From contig NZ_CP159485.1 in the NCBI RefSeq assembly GCF_040515995.1, positions 806,001 through 870,000 of the forward strand: a stretch of DNA of 64,000 bases, given 5' to 3'. Both the position numbers and the translations under genes were made by a program. Positions 51,319 to 58,931 of this stretch are shown here, in pieces (the stretch's first letter is position 1; each line of letters starts with the position of its first letter). Source of the DNA: Proteinivorax hydrogeniformans (GTDB lineage: Bacteria; Bacillota; Proteinivoracia; Proteinivoracales; Proteinivoracaceae). The notes beneath the pieces are model-generated. The model worked only from the letters and a program-made list of their open reading frames with translations, was not told where the DNA came from and did no database searches.

Positions 51319-52443
51319 ATGATAAAGTTTGAAGGAGTAACTAAAATTTTTGCAGATGGTTTTAAAGCATTAGATTCAATCTCCTTTGAGGTAAATAAGG
51401 GAGAGTTGTTGGTACTTATAGGACCAAGTGGTTCAGGCAAAACCACTACAATGCGGATGATAAATAGATTGATAGACCCTACTGAAGGAAGGATAATTAT
51501 AGATGGAGACGATGTTACTAGTATTGACCCTGTTTATTTACGGCGTAATATTGGTTATGTGATTCAGCACATTGGCCTGCTCCCCCATATGACTATAGGT
51601 GATAATGTTGCTTTAGTTCCTAAGCTAAAGAAAATGAATAAAGAAGAGTATATAGATAAAGTGGACGAGCTATTAAAAATGGTAGGGCTAGACCCTAAAA
51701 CTTATAAAGAAAGGTACCCTGCGGAATTAAGTGGAGGGCAGCAACAAAGAATTGGGGTAATTAGAGCACTAGCCGCAGATCCTCCAATTATTTTAATGGA
51801 CGAGCCCTTTAGTGCATTAGATCCTATAAGTAGAGAGCAGTTACAGGAGGAACTTGTAAAACTTCAGGAAGAAATCCAAAAAACTATAGTTTTTGTTACA
51901 CATGATATGGATGAGGCGCTGAAAATTGCAGATAGGATATGTTTGATGAGAGATGGGGAGGTTGTACAAATTGACACTCCAGAAAAAATTTTAAGGTATC
52001 CAAAAAATGAGTTTGTAAAATCCTTTATTGGAGAGGATAGGCTTAAAGAAGCAGAAACCTTACCTGACTTAGCTGAAATAATGGATAAAGCTATAACAGC
52101 GAAACCCACTCAAGGTTTTTTTGAAGCTGTCAAAAAGATGCGCAAACACAAGGTGGACAAACTAGTGATAGTCGAAAAAGAAAAATATTTAGGAGTAGCT
52201 GGAGTTTGGCGTATCCAGAAGCATTATAGAAATGAGGAAATGAACTTAGGGGATGTTATGGACAAGGAATATCCAACGGCTACATTAAAAACATCGACAG
52301 AAGAAGCTGTTGAGTTAGTAAATAAATACGATACATCCTTTTTGCCAATCTTAGATGGTGAGGGGAAGGTAAGAGGAGTAGTGACAAGAGCTAGCATAGT
52401 TGAAGTCATGACTGATATGTATTTAGAAGATGGGAGTGATTAA
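51319..52443 (+). CDS. Glycine betaine/carnitine/choline ABC transporter ATPase, system 1 (OpuCA-like)
   Basis: A 374-residue ATPase with C-terminal tandem CBS domains. Walker A is GPSGSGKTT, the signature ELSGGQQQRIGV, Walker B ILMDEPFSALD. The CBS pair covers about residues 250-370 (VMDKEYPTATLKTS, LPILDGEGKVRGVVTRAS) and in OpuA/OpuC proteins senses ionic strength or c-di-AMP. The permease gene starts on the last base of this gene's stop, and a binding-protein gene follows; the three make one importer for osmoprotectants. Near-identical motifs recur in system 2 at 54218. Confidence 0.92.
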   Translation: MIKFEGVTKIFADGFKALDSISFEVNKGELLVLIGPSGSGKTTTMRMINRLIDPTEGRIIIDGDDVTSIDPVYLRRNIGYVIQHIGLLPHMTIGDNVALVPKLKKMNKEEYIDKVDELLKMVGLDPKTYKERYPAELSGGQQQRIGVIRALAADPPIILMDEPFSALDPISREQLQEELVKLQEEIQKTIVFVTHDMDEALKIADRICLMRDGEVVQIDTPEKILRYPKNEFVKSFIGEDRLKEAETLPDLAEIMDKAITAKPTQGFFEAVKKMRKHKVDKLVIVEKEKYLGVAGVWRIQKHYRNEEMNLGDVMDKEYPTATLKTSTEEAVELVNKYDTSFLPILDGEGKVRGVVTRASIVEVMTDMYLEDGSD

Positions 52444-53096
52444 TGACAATGAATGAATTAAGGGCTTTTATTGACGTAGTAACTAACAGAACTGACCAAC
52501 TAGTTACCTTCTTTATACAACATATTCAACTTACAGTAGTAGCGTTATTTATAGCTGTTGCTATAGCTGTACCTTTAGGAATACTTTTGACTAGAAGTAA
52601 AAAGTTAGCAGAACCAGTTATTGGCGTAGCAGCTCTTTTCCAGACAATACCTTCATTAGCCCTTTTAGGGTTTATGATTCCATTTTTAGGTATTGGGTTT
52701 ATACCATCGATTGTTGCTCTTACAATTTACGGTTTGCTACCTATTTTACGAAATACCTATACCGGGATAGTTTCTGTAGATGAGGCGGCAGTTCAAGCTG
52801 GAGTGGGAATGGGAATGACCTCTATGCAAGTTTTAACGATGGTGCAAATACCCCTGGCTATGTCATTTATTATTGCAGGTATAAGGACTTCTACAGTCCT
52901 TATTGTCGGAGTAGCCACATTAGCATCCCTTATTGGTGGGGGTGGGTTGGGTGAATTTATATTTAGGGGTATTTCAACATCTGATCCGGGACTGATTTTA
53001 GGTGGTGCTATACCAGCAGCATTATTAGCGTTATTTTTTGATTTCACAATCAAATGGTTAGAAGCAAAAGCTACACCAAAAGGTTTAAAAAAATAG
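52443..53096 (+). CDS. Osmoprotectant ABC permease, system 1 (OpuCB-like)
   Basis: A 217-residue permease with about six membrane segments. The EAA-like loop is AAVQAGVGMGMTSMQVLTMV, and the segments AALFQTIPSLALLGFMIPFL and LASLIGGGGLGEFIF are characteristic of the OpuC/ProW-like BetT group. It joins the ATPase at 51319. The start ATG 52443 overlaps the preceding stop (TAATG). Expected to import glycine betaine, carnitine or choline. Confidence 0.92.
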   Translation: MTMNELRAFIDVVTNRTDQLVTFFIQHIQLTVVALFIAVAIAVPLGILLTRSKKLAEPVIGVAALFQTIPSLALLGFMIPFLGIGFIPSIVALTIYGLLPILRNTYTGIVSVDEAAVQAGVGMGMTSMQVLTMVQIPLAMSFIIAGIRTSTVLIVGVATLASLIGGGGLGEFIFRGISTSDPGLILGGAIPAALLALFFDFTIKWLEAKATPKGLKK

Positions 53097-53108
53097 GGAG
53101 GTAAGAAG

Positions 53109-54002
53109 ATGAAACAAATTTCAAAAATAGTGATATTAAGTATGGTTCTATTTTTAGGAAGTGCCTGTTCAGCACTATTTGGTGGAGGTGATGAAATTGT
53201 AATAGGGGGAAAAAATTTTACAGAGCAGGACATAATGGTTTACTTGATGGAAGCTGTGATAGAGGAGCATACCGAGTTAAGCGTACGAACACGTACTTTT
53301 TTGGGAGGCACAGATGTAGTTGCTCAAGCTTTAGATAGAGGAGATTTGGACATGTATCCCGAATATACAGGTACTGCCTTAGTCAATATATTAAACATGG
53401 AAGCGATGACGGATCCAGATGAAACTTATCAAACTGTTAGTGAGATATATCAAGATGAAAAAAATATTATCTGGATGGAGCCACTAGGTTTTAATAACAC
53501 CTATGTTCTTTCAATGAGGGAAAGCCATGCTGAAGAATTAGGTATTGAGACTGTCAGTGATCTTGCTGAATTTGCGCCTGATTTGACGTTAGCTGCAACT
53601 CATGAATTTTTAGAGCGTCCTGATGGGTTTGAAGGGGTCCAAGAAGCATATGGGCTTGAATTTGGGGATGTACGTGGATTAGACCCAGGTCTTACCTACG
53701 CCGCAATAAGAGACGGGGAAGGAGATGTAAATGATGCCTTCTCAACCGATGGAAGGATTTTGGCCTTTGATTTAAAACCCTTAAAAGATGACCAAAACTT
53801 TTTCCCTCCATATTATCCTACGCCAATTGTTAGGCAGGAGACTTTAGAGAAGCACCCTGAGCTGGAAGATGCACTTAACAGGCTAGGTGGAGTTTTAGAC
53901 GATACTACTATGGCTGAATTAAATGGACGGGTTGATTTAGAAGGAGAAGATGCTAGAGATGTAGCGAGAGATTTTTTGCGTCAGCAGGGGATAATTCAAT
54001 AG
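53109..54002 (+). CDS. Osmoprotectant-binding lipoprotein, system 1 (OpuCC/OsmF-like)
   Basis: A 297-residue lipoprotein with signal ending LFLGSAC (Cys about residue 20). The mature binding protein has IVIGGKNFTEQDIMVYLM, FLGGTDVVAQALDRGDLDMY, PEYTGTALVNIL and VNDAFSTDGRI, the usual blocks of the glycine betaine/choline binding family (OpuAC domain). An aromatic cage for the quaternary amine would use Tyr and Phe residues of these blocks. Last gene of the operon, followed by a terminator. Confidence 0.92.
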   Translation: MKQISKIVILSMVLFLGSACSALFGGGDEIVIGGKNFTEQDIMVYLMEAVIEEHTELSVRTRTFLGGTDVVAQALDRGDLDMYPEYTGTALVNILNMEAMTDPDETYQTVSEIYQDEKNIIWMEPLGFNNTYVLSMRESHAEELGIETVSDLAEFAPDLTLAATHEFLERPDGFEGVQEAYGLEFGDVRGLDPGLTYAAIRDGEGDVNDAFSTDGRILAFDLKPLKDDQNFFPPYYPTPIVRQETLEKHPELEDALNRLGGVLDDTTMAELNGRVDLEGEDARDVARDFLRQQGIIQ

Positions 54003-54021
54003 TGAAGAAACCAAGCCTTTC

Positions 54022-54051
54022 ACTGTCGACTTTTAGTCGGCAGTTTTTTTT
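54022..54051 (+). terminator. Terminator after osmoprotectant operon 1
   Basis: ACTGTCGAC pairs with GTCGGCAGT around TTTTA, followed by seven T. Confidence 0.92.
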
Positions 54052-54217
54052 GACCATTATTGAGCATTATTAAGCATTTCCATTTATAACTAAGAATCTA
54101 TACCATAATATGGCTACTGACAGTGCTAGACACAATAAAGTGGGATAACCGAGGTTTAAGGACTTTGTTTTTAGTTAACTTATTATGTTAACATATAAAG
54201 GTCAGAGGAGGTCAGAA

Positions 54218-55330
54218 ATGATAAAATTTGAAAACGTAGAAAAAGTTTATGAAGATGGATTTAAAGCGCTAAAGGGAATTAATCTTGACATCAAAGATGG
54301 CGAGTTATTAGTTTTAATAGGACCTAGTGGTTGTGGGAAAACAACTACTATGAGAATGATAAACAGGCTAATTGAACCAAGTTCAGGCACTGTTTATCTA
54401 GATGGCGAGGATATTAAGGATTCTAATCCTGTTCTTTTAAGAAGGGATATCGGGTATGTTATCCAAAGTATCGGATTATTACCACACATGACCATAGGAC
54501 AGAATGTGGCTATAGTTCCTAAACTTAAAAAAATGGATAAAGAAAAATATGAAAAGAAAGTTGACGAACTTTTAAATCTTGTAGGATTGGATCCTAAGAC
54601 TTATAGGGAGCGTTATCCTACAGAGTTAAGTGGTGGACAGCAGCAACGTATAGGAGTTATAAGGGCATTAGCAGCTGATCCTCCAGTAATTTTGATGGAC
54701 GAGCCTTTCAGTGCCTTAGACCCTATTAGTAGGGAACAACTTCAAGATGAGCTTGTTAACCTTCAAGAAGAAATAAAAAAGACAATTGTTTTTGTTACCC
54801 ATGATATGGATGAAGCTTTAAAGATAGCTGATAGAATCTGTTTTATGAAGGATGGAGAAATTGTTCAGGTTGATACGCCGGAAAAGATATTGAGAAGACC
54901 GGCAAATGATTTTGTCAGCGAGTTTATCGGAGAGGATAGACTAAAAGATGGTACAGAACTTCCGTCAATTGACAGAGTAATGGATAAACCGATTAAAGAA
55001 AGACCTTCAAAAGGTTTGGCTGGTGCTCTAAAAACTATGCGTAAAAACCGGGTGGACAGTCTGATAGTCACAGAAAAAAATAAATTTAAGGGAGTAGCTG
55101 GTGTTTGGGCTGTTCAGAAAAACTTTTCCGATGAAACAAAAAGTTTAGCTGATGTTATGGATACCGAAGTCCCAACTGTTCAGATGAATCAATCACTTGA
55201 AGATGTAGTGGAATTGATTAATAAGTACAATATATCTTACGTGCCGGTTTTAAACGATGAGGAGAATGTAGTAGGTGTAGTAACACGTGCTAGCCTTGTT
55301 GAAGTTATGGCTGATAAGTACTTGGACTAA
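54218..55330 (+). CDS. Glycine betaine/carnitine/choline ABC transporter ATPase, system 2 (OpuCA-like)
   Basis: A 370-residue paralogue of the system 1 ATPase with the same motifs (GPSGCGKTT, ELSGGQQQRIGV, ILMDEPFSALD) and a C-terminal CBS pair (VMDTEVPTVQMNQS, YVPVLNDEENVVGVVTRAS). ATG 54218 follows AGGAGG; the open frame begins 11 codons earlier. The linker and CBS domains differ most from system 1, which could tune the two systems to different ionic strengths or substrates. Confidence 0.92.
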   Translation: MIKFENVEKVYEDGFKALKGINLDIKDGELLVLIGPSGCGKTTTMRMINRLIEPSSGTVYLDGEDIKDSNPVLLRRDIGYVIQSIGLLPHMTIGQNVAIVPKLKKMDKEKYEKKVDELLNLVGLDPKTYRERYPTELSGGQQQRIGVIRALAADPPVILMDEPFSALDPISREQLQDELVNLQEEIKKTIVFVTHDMDEALKIADRICFMKDGEIVQVDTPEKILRRPANDFVSEFIGEDRLKDGTELPSIDRVMDKPIKERPSKGLAGALKTMRKNRVDSLIVTEKNKFKGVAGVWAVQKNFSDETKSLADVMDTEVPTVQMNQSLEDVVELINKYNISYVPVLNDEENVVGVVTRASLVEVMADKYLD

Positions 55331-55351
55331 TAAAGGAGTGTATAAATTTTG

Positions 55352-55999
55352 ATGGAAGGTTTACTAGATTTTTTTCATATAGTAACTACGCGTACTGACG
55401 AGTTGATTATGTATTTGCTTCAACATTTGCAGCTGTCAATGATTTCATTGTCAATTGTGGTATTGATAGCAGTGCCTTTGGGTGTCTTTTTAACCAGGCA
55501 TAAAAAGCTGGCAGAACCTGTTATAGGGATAACTGCTGTTTTTCAAACTATTCCTTCTTTAGCTCTACTAGGTTTTATGATTCCTATTTTAGGGTTGGGG
55601 ATATGGCCTGCAATAGTAGCTCTTACAATTTATGGTCTGCTACCAATATTGAGAAACACATATACAGGAATCATCGATGTAGATCCTTCAGCTATTGAAG
55701 CAGGGAGAGGTATGGGCATGACAGATATGCAAATCCTTTTTAAAGTACAACTACCGTTAGCTTTATCAGTTATAATGGCGGGTATAAGGACTTCAACAGT
55801 TCTTATAATTGGTGTTGCTACATTGGCCTCTTTAGCGGGATCTGGAGGACTTGGAGAATTTATTTTTAGAGGAATTTCAACAAGCCGAGATGGATTGATT
55901 TTAGCAGGAGCTATCCCAGCTGCTTTATTGGCTATTGTCTTCGATTTTGTGATAAAACAATTAGAAATATTAACAACCCCAAAGGGGTTAAGAAAATAA
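55352..55999 (+). CDS. Osmoprotectant ABC permease, system 2 (OpuCB-like)
   Basis: A 215-residue permease, paralogue of the system 1 permease (TAVFQTIPSLALLGFMIPIL; GRGMGMTDMQILFKVQ; GSGGLGEFIFRGIST). ATG 55352 is used; a TTG three bases before (55349) is closer to AAAGGAGTG and cannot be excluded. It lies 18-21 nt after the ATPase gene, so the two systems differ in coupling: system 1 overlaps here, system 2 does not. Confidence 0.9.
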   Translation: MEGLLDFFHIVTTRTDELIMYLLQHLQLSMISLSIVVLIAVPLGVFLTRHKKLAEPVIGITAVFQTIPSLALLGFMIPILGLGIWPAIVALTIYGLLPILRNTYTGIIDVDPSAIEAGRGMGMTDMQILFKVQLPLALSVIMAGIRTSTVLIIGVATLASLAGSGGLGEFIFRGISTSRDGLILAGAIPAALLAIVFDFVIKQLEILTTPKGLRK

Positions 56000-56025
56000 A
56001 TATTAGTAGGAGGAGTTTATAATTT

Positions 56026-56907
56026 ATGCGTAAATTAGTATTAGTAACGGTTTTAATGATTTCATTGGTATTTGTTGGGTGTTCCAGTGATAATGGAAAC
56101 ACCATCTCTATTGGTGGAAAGGATTATGTAGAACAGGACATCTTAGTTTATATTACAGGTGAGCTTATCGAAGCACAAACCGACCTTGAGGTAAACTATA
56201 GAAACTGGTTAGGCGGTACAAATGTAGTTGATGGTGCTCTTCATCGTGGGGATTTAGACATGTATGTAGAATATACCGGTACTGCACTGATTAACTTATT
56301 GGATTTAGACTTAGTTAATGACCCTCAACAGGCTTATGATATAGTCGCAGACAAATACGATGAAATGGGTGTAAAATGGCTAAAGCCTTTAGGTTTTAAC
56401 AACACCTACGTTCTGTCTATGCGTGAAGATCGAGCAGAAGAACTGGGTGTAGAAAAGGTGAGTGATCTAAAAGAACATGCTGATGAGCTAATCTTAGGTG
56501 CAACTCATGAGTTTTTAGAAAGAAGTGATGGGTACCAAGGCTTACAAGAAGCTTATGGTTTTGAGTTTGGCGACACTGCTGGTTTTGACCCTGGTCTAAC
56601 CTATGCAGCAGTAAGGGATGGGAACGCTGATGTAAACGATGCTTTTGCCACAGATGGTAGAATTATGGCATTTAATTTAAAGATGTTAGAGGATGACAAA
56701 AACTTTTTCCCGCCATACTATGCTGCACCAATAGTAAGGCATGACACCCTAGAGGAGCATCCTGAGCTAGAGGAAGTTTTAAATATGCTAGCAGGTCGTA
56801 TAGATGATGAAACAATGTCATCTCTAAACGGTCAAGTTGATCTAGATGGAGAAGAACCTAGAGATGTTGCAAGGGATTGGTTAGAATCTGAAGGGTTATT
56901 AGAGTAA
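56026..56907 (+). CDS. Osmoprotectant-binding lipoprotein, system 2 (OpuCC-like)
   Basis: A 293-residue lipoprotein (signal ending LVFVGC), paralogue of the system 1 binding protein: ISIGGKDYVEQDILVYIT, NWLGGTNVVDGALHRGDLDMY, VEYTGTALINLLDL and VNDAFATDGRI. It shares the KPLGFNNTYVLSMRE segment. Differences around the pocket (HRGDLDMYVEYTG versus DRGDLDMYPEYTG) could change specificity. Ribosome binding site TAGGAGGAG; a terminator follows. Confidence 0.92.
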   Translation: MRKLVLVTVLMISLVFVGCSSDNGNTISIGGKDYVEQDILVYITGELIEAQTDLEVNYRNWLGGTNVVDGALHRGDLDMYVEYTGTALINLLDLDLVNDPQQAYDIVADKYDEMGVKWLKPLGFNNTYVLSMREDRAEELGVEKVSDLKEHADELILGATHEFLERSDGYQGLQEAYGFEFGDTAGFDPGLTYAAVRDGNADVNDAFATDGRIMAFNLKMLEDDKNFFPPYYAAPIVRHDTLEEHPELEEVLNMLAGRIDDETMSSLNGQVDLDGEEPRDVARDWLESEGLLE

Positions 56908-56928
56908 ATTATAAAGGTATAAAAGGAA

Positions 56929-56970
56929 AGGTATAGAGTTGGTTATCTAAACTCTATACCTCTTTTATTA
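56929..56970 (+). terminator. Terminator after osmoprotectant operon 2
   Basis: AGGTATAGAGTT pairs with AACTCTATACCT around GGTTATCTA, followed by CTTTTATTATATTT. Confidence 0.85.
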
Positions 56971-57065
56971 TATTTGTGTTATTATTAAAAGTAGTTAGAG
57001 GTTAAATGTACCACAGAAAAATTATAGCTCATGAATTGATTAAGGATGAGTTTTGAGGTGATGTT

Positions 57066-57605
57066 ATGAAACTTATGGAGAGCATGCTGTTAAGATGGTC
57101 GTTATTTTGCATCATTATATTAGCTATAACATCAACGTTATTTTTTGGTGTTACCTACTTATTTCAATCTGATTATATTCAAGCAAGAGAACTTGCTTTA
57201 AATGAAAAGAGTAGAGATAACATTGCTACTATGTCAAATTATATTGCAGCTATTCATGATGAGATTAATCAAATAGTGGGATATGGAAACTATGAAATCT
57301 ATGAGGATAACAAGGCTGCAGTTTGGAATGATCTTAACGAAGAAATGAATGAAAAATTAACTGTGCCTATAAAAAAACTGAAAGAAAAAAGTGATTATAA
57401 GTCAATGCAAACCGATTTAGAGACCGCCAAAAAATTGCTTACGTACGCCACAAAAAAGCGAGATGTTCAAGGGCTAATTGATGCCCATAGAATCATCCAC
57501 GACTTAGACTACTTTGTATTTCAAGGTAGGACCAACAAGAAATATTTTGCTGTGACTAAAACTCTAGAAGGGCAAGTTAGGCATGAAGTCAATATACAAA
57601 GATAG
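57066..57605 (+). CDS. Membrane-anchored coiled-coil protein, unknown function
   Basis: A 179-residue protein with one N-terminal membrane segment (about residues 11-34) followed by a charged helical region likely to form a coiled coil (DNKAAVWNDLNEEMNEKLTV, IKKLKEKSDYKSM). No catalytic motif and no recognised domain. The segment RDVQGLIDAHRIIHDLDYFVF is the most regular part. The layout (short cytoplasmic start, one span, helical extracytoplasmic part) resembles a sensor input without an output domain. A strong terminator follows, so it stands alone. Ribosome binding site GAGGTGATG overlaps the start region. Confidence 0.65.
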   Translation: MKLMESMLLRWSLFCIIILAITSTLFFGVTYLFQSDYIQARELALNEKSRDNIATMSNYIAAIHDEINQIVGYGNYEIYEDNKAAVWNDLNEEMNEKLTVPIKKLKEKSDYKSMQTDLETAKKLLTYATKKRDVQGLIDAHRIIHDLDYFVFQGRTNKKYFAVTKTLEGQVRHEVNIQR

Positions 57606-57608
57606 AAA

Positions 57609-57665
57609 AAAGTCCATCATTTTACGTGATAGATCACGAAAATGATGGACTTTAGGCTTTTTTTT
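57609..57665 (+). terminator. Long terminator hairpin
   Basis: AAAGTCCATCATTTT and CGTGAT pair with ATCACG and AAAATGATGGACTTT (one bulged A), then AGGC and nine T. Confidence 0.9.
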
Positions 57666-57873
57666 AAAACTATACTTTAAGCGTAAAAACTTTAAATAAT
57701 ATATTGAAAATTTAAAGGAAGTTTTGCGCCAGGTATAGAAACTTTTATAGACTCTCTTTTTACTGTTTTGATAATATCTAGTTATACAATTTAGGTTAGT
57801 ATATGTATTCTATAGAAGCTTTTAAGTTCCTTTGAAAATCAGGAAATTTCTAAGAGATATGGAGGATCCAAAA

Positions 57874-58392
57874 ATGAGCAACACCATGGTTAACATTATA
57901 TTTGTGTTTGTATGTCTATGTACTTTAGTACTGGTTGCTTGGAATGTACTGTATAGCAAAGGTAAGATTTCTGTTAAGCCTCAGTTTAAGATAAATGAAG
58001 TAGTAGATTATGTTACGCAAAAAACCCCAAAATCCAAGCTGCGTTTAAAATCCAGACTATGTTATTTTTTGAAGTTAGAAGATAATCATAGAAGCTGGAC
58101 GTTAATTACCCTAGCTGTAATTTTAATTTTGGCGCTGTTTAACTTGTATGTACTATACGGGAGAGCTTTTGAAGCAAAATATGGCCTTCCTTATATATTT
58201 GATTTAAGGGGAGGATTTTATTACTTTAGAAACTTCTCTGTACCTATATCCTTTGCAATAATAATAGTCTTTGTGTTTTTAGGGATAGATTTTTCCGAAG
58301 AAGAGGAAAAGAAAAATGAAACTAAAAAAGAAAAAGCTAATTCAAAAAATAACGTAATAAAATTTAAAAAACAAGTAGAGAAAAAAAATTAA
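57874..58392 (+). CDS. Three-span membrane protein, unknown function
   Basis: A 172-residue protein with three predicted membrane segments (NIIFVFVCLCTLVLVAWNVL, LITLAVILILALFNLYVL and ISFAIIIVFVFLGIDF), a basic loop, and a highly charged lysine/glutamate-rich C-terminal tail. ATG 57874 is 8 nt after GGAGG; the frame is open for another 14 codons upstream. No domain recognised. It ends in a terminator and is followed by the fourth dispersed repeat. Confidence 0.65.
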   Translation: MSNTMVNIIFVFVCLCTLVLVAWNVLYSKGKISVKPQFKINEVVDYVTQKTPKSKLRLKSRLCYFLKLEDNHRSWTLITLAVILILALFNLYVLYGRAFEAKYGLPYIFDLRGGFYYFRNFSVPISFAIIIVFVFLGIDFSEEEEKKNETKKEKANSKNNVIKFKKQVEKKN

Positions 58393-58397
58393 AACTG

Positions 58398-58432
58398 AAA
58401 GCCTTGCCTTCTAGTAGAGGGTAAGGCTTTTA
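58398..58432 (+). terminator. Terminator after the three-span membrane protein
   Basis: AAAGCCTTGCC pairs with GGGTAAGGCTTT (one G:U), followed by TT. Confidence 0.75.
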
Positions 58433-58458
58433 CTATTGATTGAAGTCTTACTTTATCA
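58433..58458 (+). repeat. Dispersed repeat, copy 4 (tail only)
   Basis: ATTGATTGAAGTCTTACTTT (from 58435) matches the tail of copies 1-3. No hairpin arm precedes it; it directly follows a terminator. Confidence 0.5.
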
Positions 58459-58478
58459 TTGGTTGCGCAAAAAAAGTA

Positions 58479-58544
58479 TTGACTGAATTTAAAGTGGTGC
58501 ATATACTATAACTAGGACACATGAACATCTATTCATTTGTTCAT
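58479..58544 (+). promoter_or_regulatory. Promoter and ArsR-type operator of the metal-export operon
   Basis: -35 TTGACT (58479-58484), 17-bp spacer, -10 TATACT (58502-58507). Downstream is ATGAACATCTATTCATTTGT followed by TCAT (58521-58544): TGAACATCTATTCA fits the SmtB/CadC-type half-site pair, and ATGAACA (58521-58527) is repeated inverted as TGTTCAT (58538-58544). Binding here would block transcription of both genes until metal is present (inference from the family). Confidence 0.75.
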
Positions 58545-58560
58545 ATGAGGGGGTTAATAA

Positions 58561-58920
58561 ATGGAGAAATCAAAAATAGAGAAGTGTAAAAACAAAGTTA
58601 TACATCAGGAAGCAGTAGACAAAGTGAGCAAGGAGCTACCAATTGATGAAGAGCTGTTTGAGTTATCAGATCTTTTTAAGGTTTTTGGGGATACCACAAG
58701 AATTAAGATATTATTTGCACTTTGGCGCCAGGAAATGTGTGTGTGCGATATAGCTGCGTTACTTGATATGAATCAATCAGCAATTTCACATCAATTGAAG
58801 GTGTTAAAGGGTGCAAAACTTGTCAAGTTTAGAAGAGCAGGAAAAGTAGTTTATTATTCATTAGCGGATAGGCATGTCGAACAAATTTTTATGCAGGGTC
58901 TAGAGCATATAAGGGAGTAG
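58561..58920 (+). CDS. ArsR/SmtB-family metal-responsive repressor (CadC-like)
   Basis: A 119-residue winged-helix repressor. The metal-binding signature MCVCDIAALL in the recognition-helix region is the alpha-3 type site of CadC (ELCVCDL); Cys9 in EKCKNK could add a further ligand. The recognition helix is MNQSAISHQLKVLKGAKLVK. In CadC/SmtB, Cd, Pb or Zn releases DNA. It starts at ATG 58561 behind AGGGGG and is followed after 11 nt by the ATPase gene, which it should control. Confidence 0.93.
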   Translation: MEKSKIEKCKNKVIHQEAVDKVSKELPIDEELFELSDLFKVFGDTTRIKILFALWRQEMCVCDIAALLDMNQSAISHQLKVLKGAKLVKFRRAGKVVYYSLADRHVEQIFMQGLEHIRE

Positions 58921-58931
58921 GAGGGGAAATA

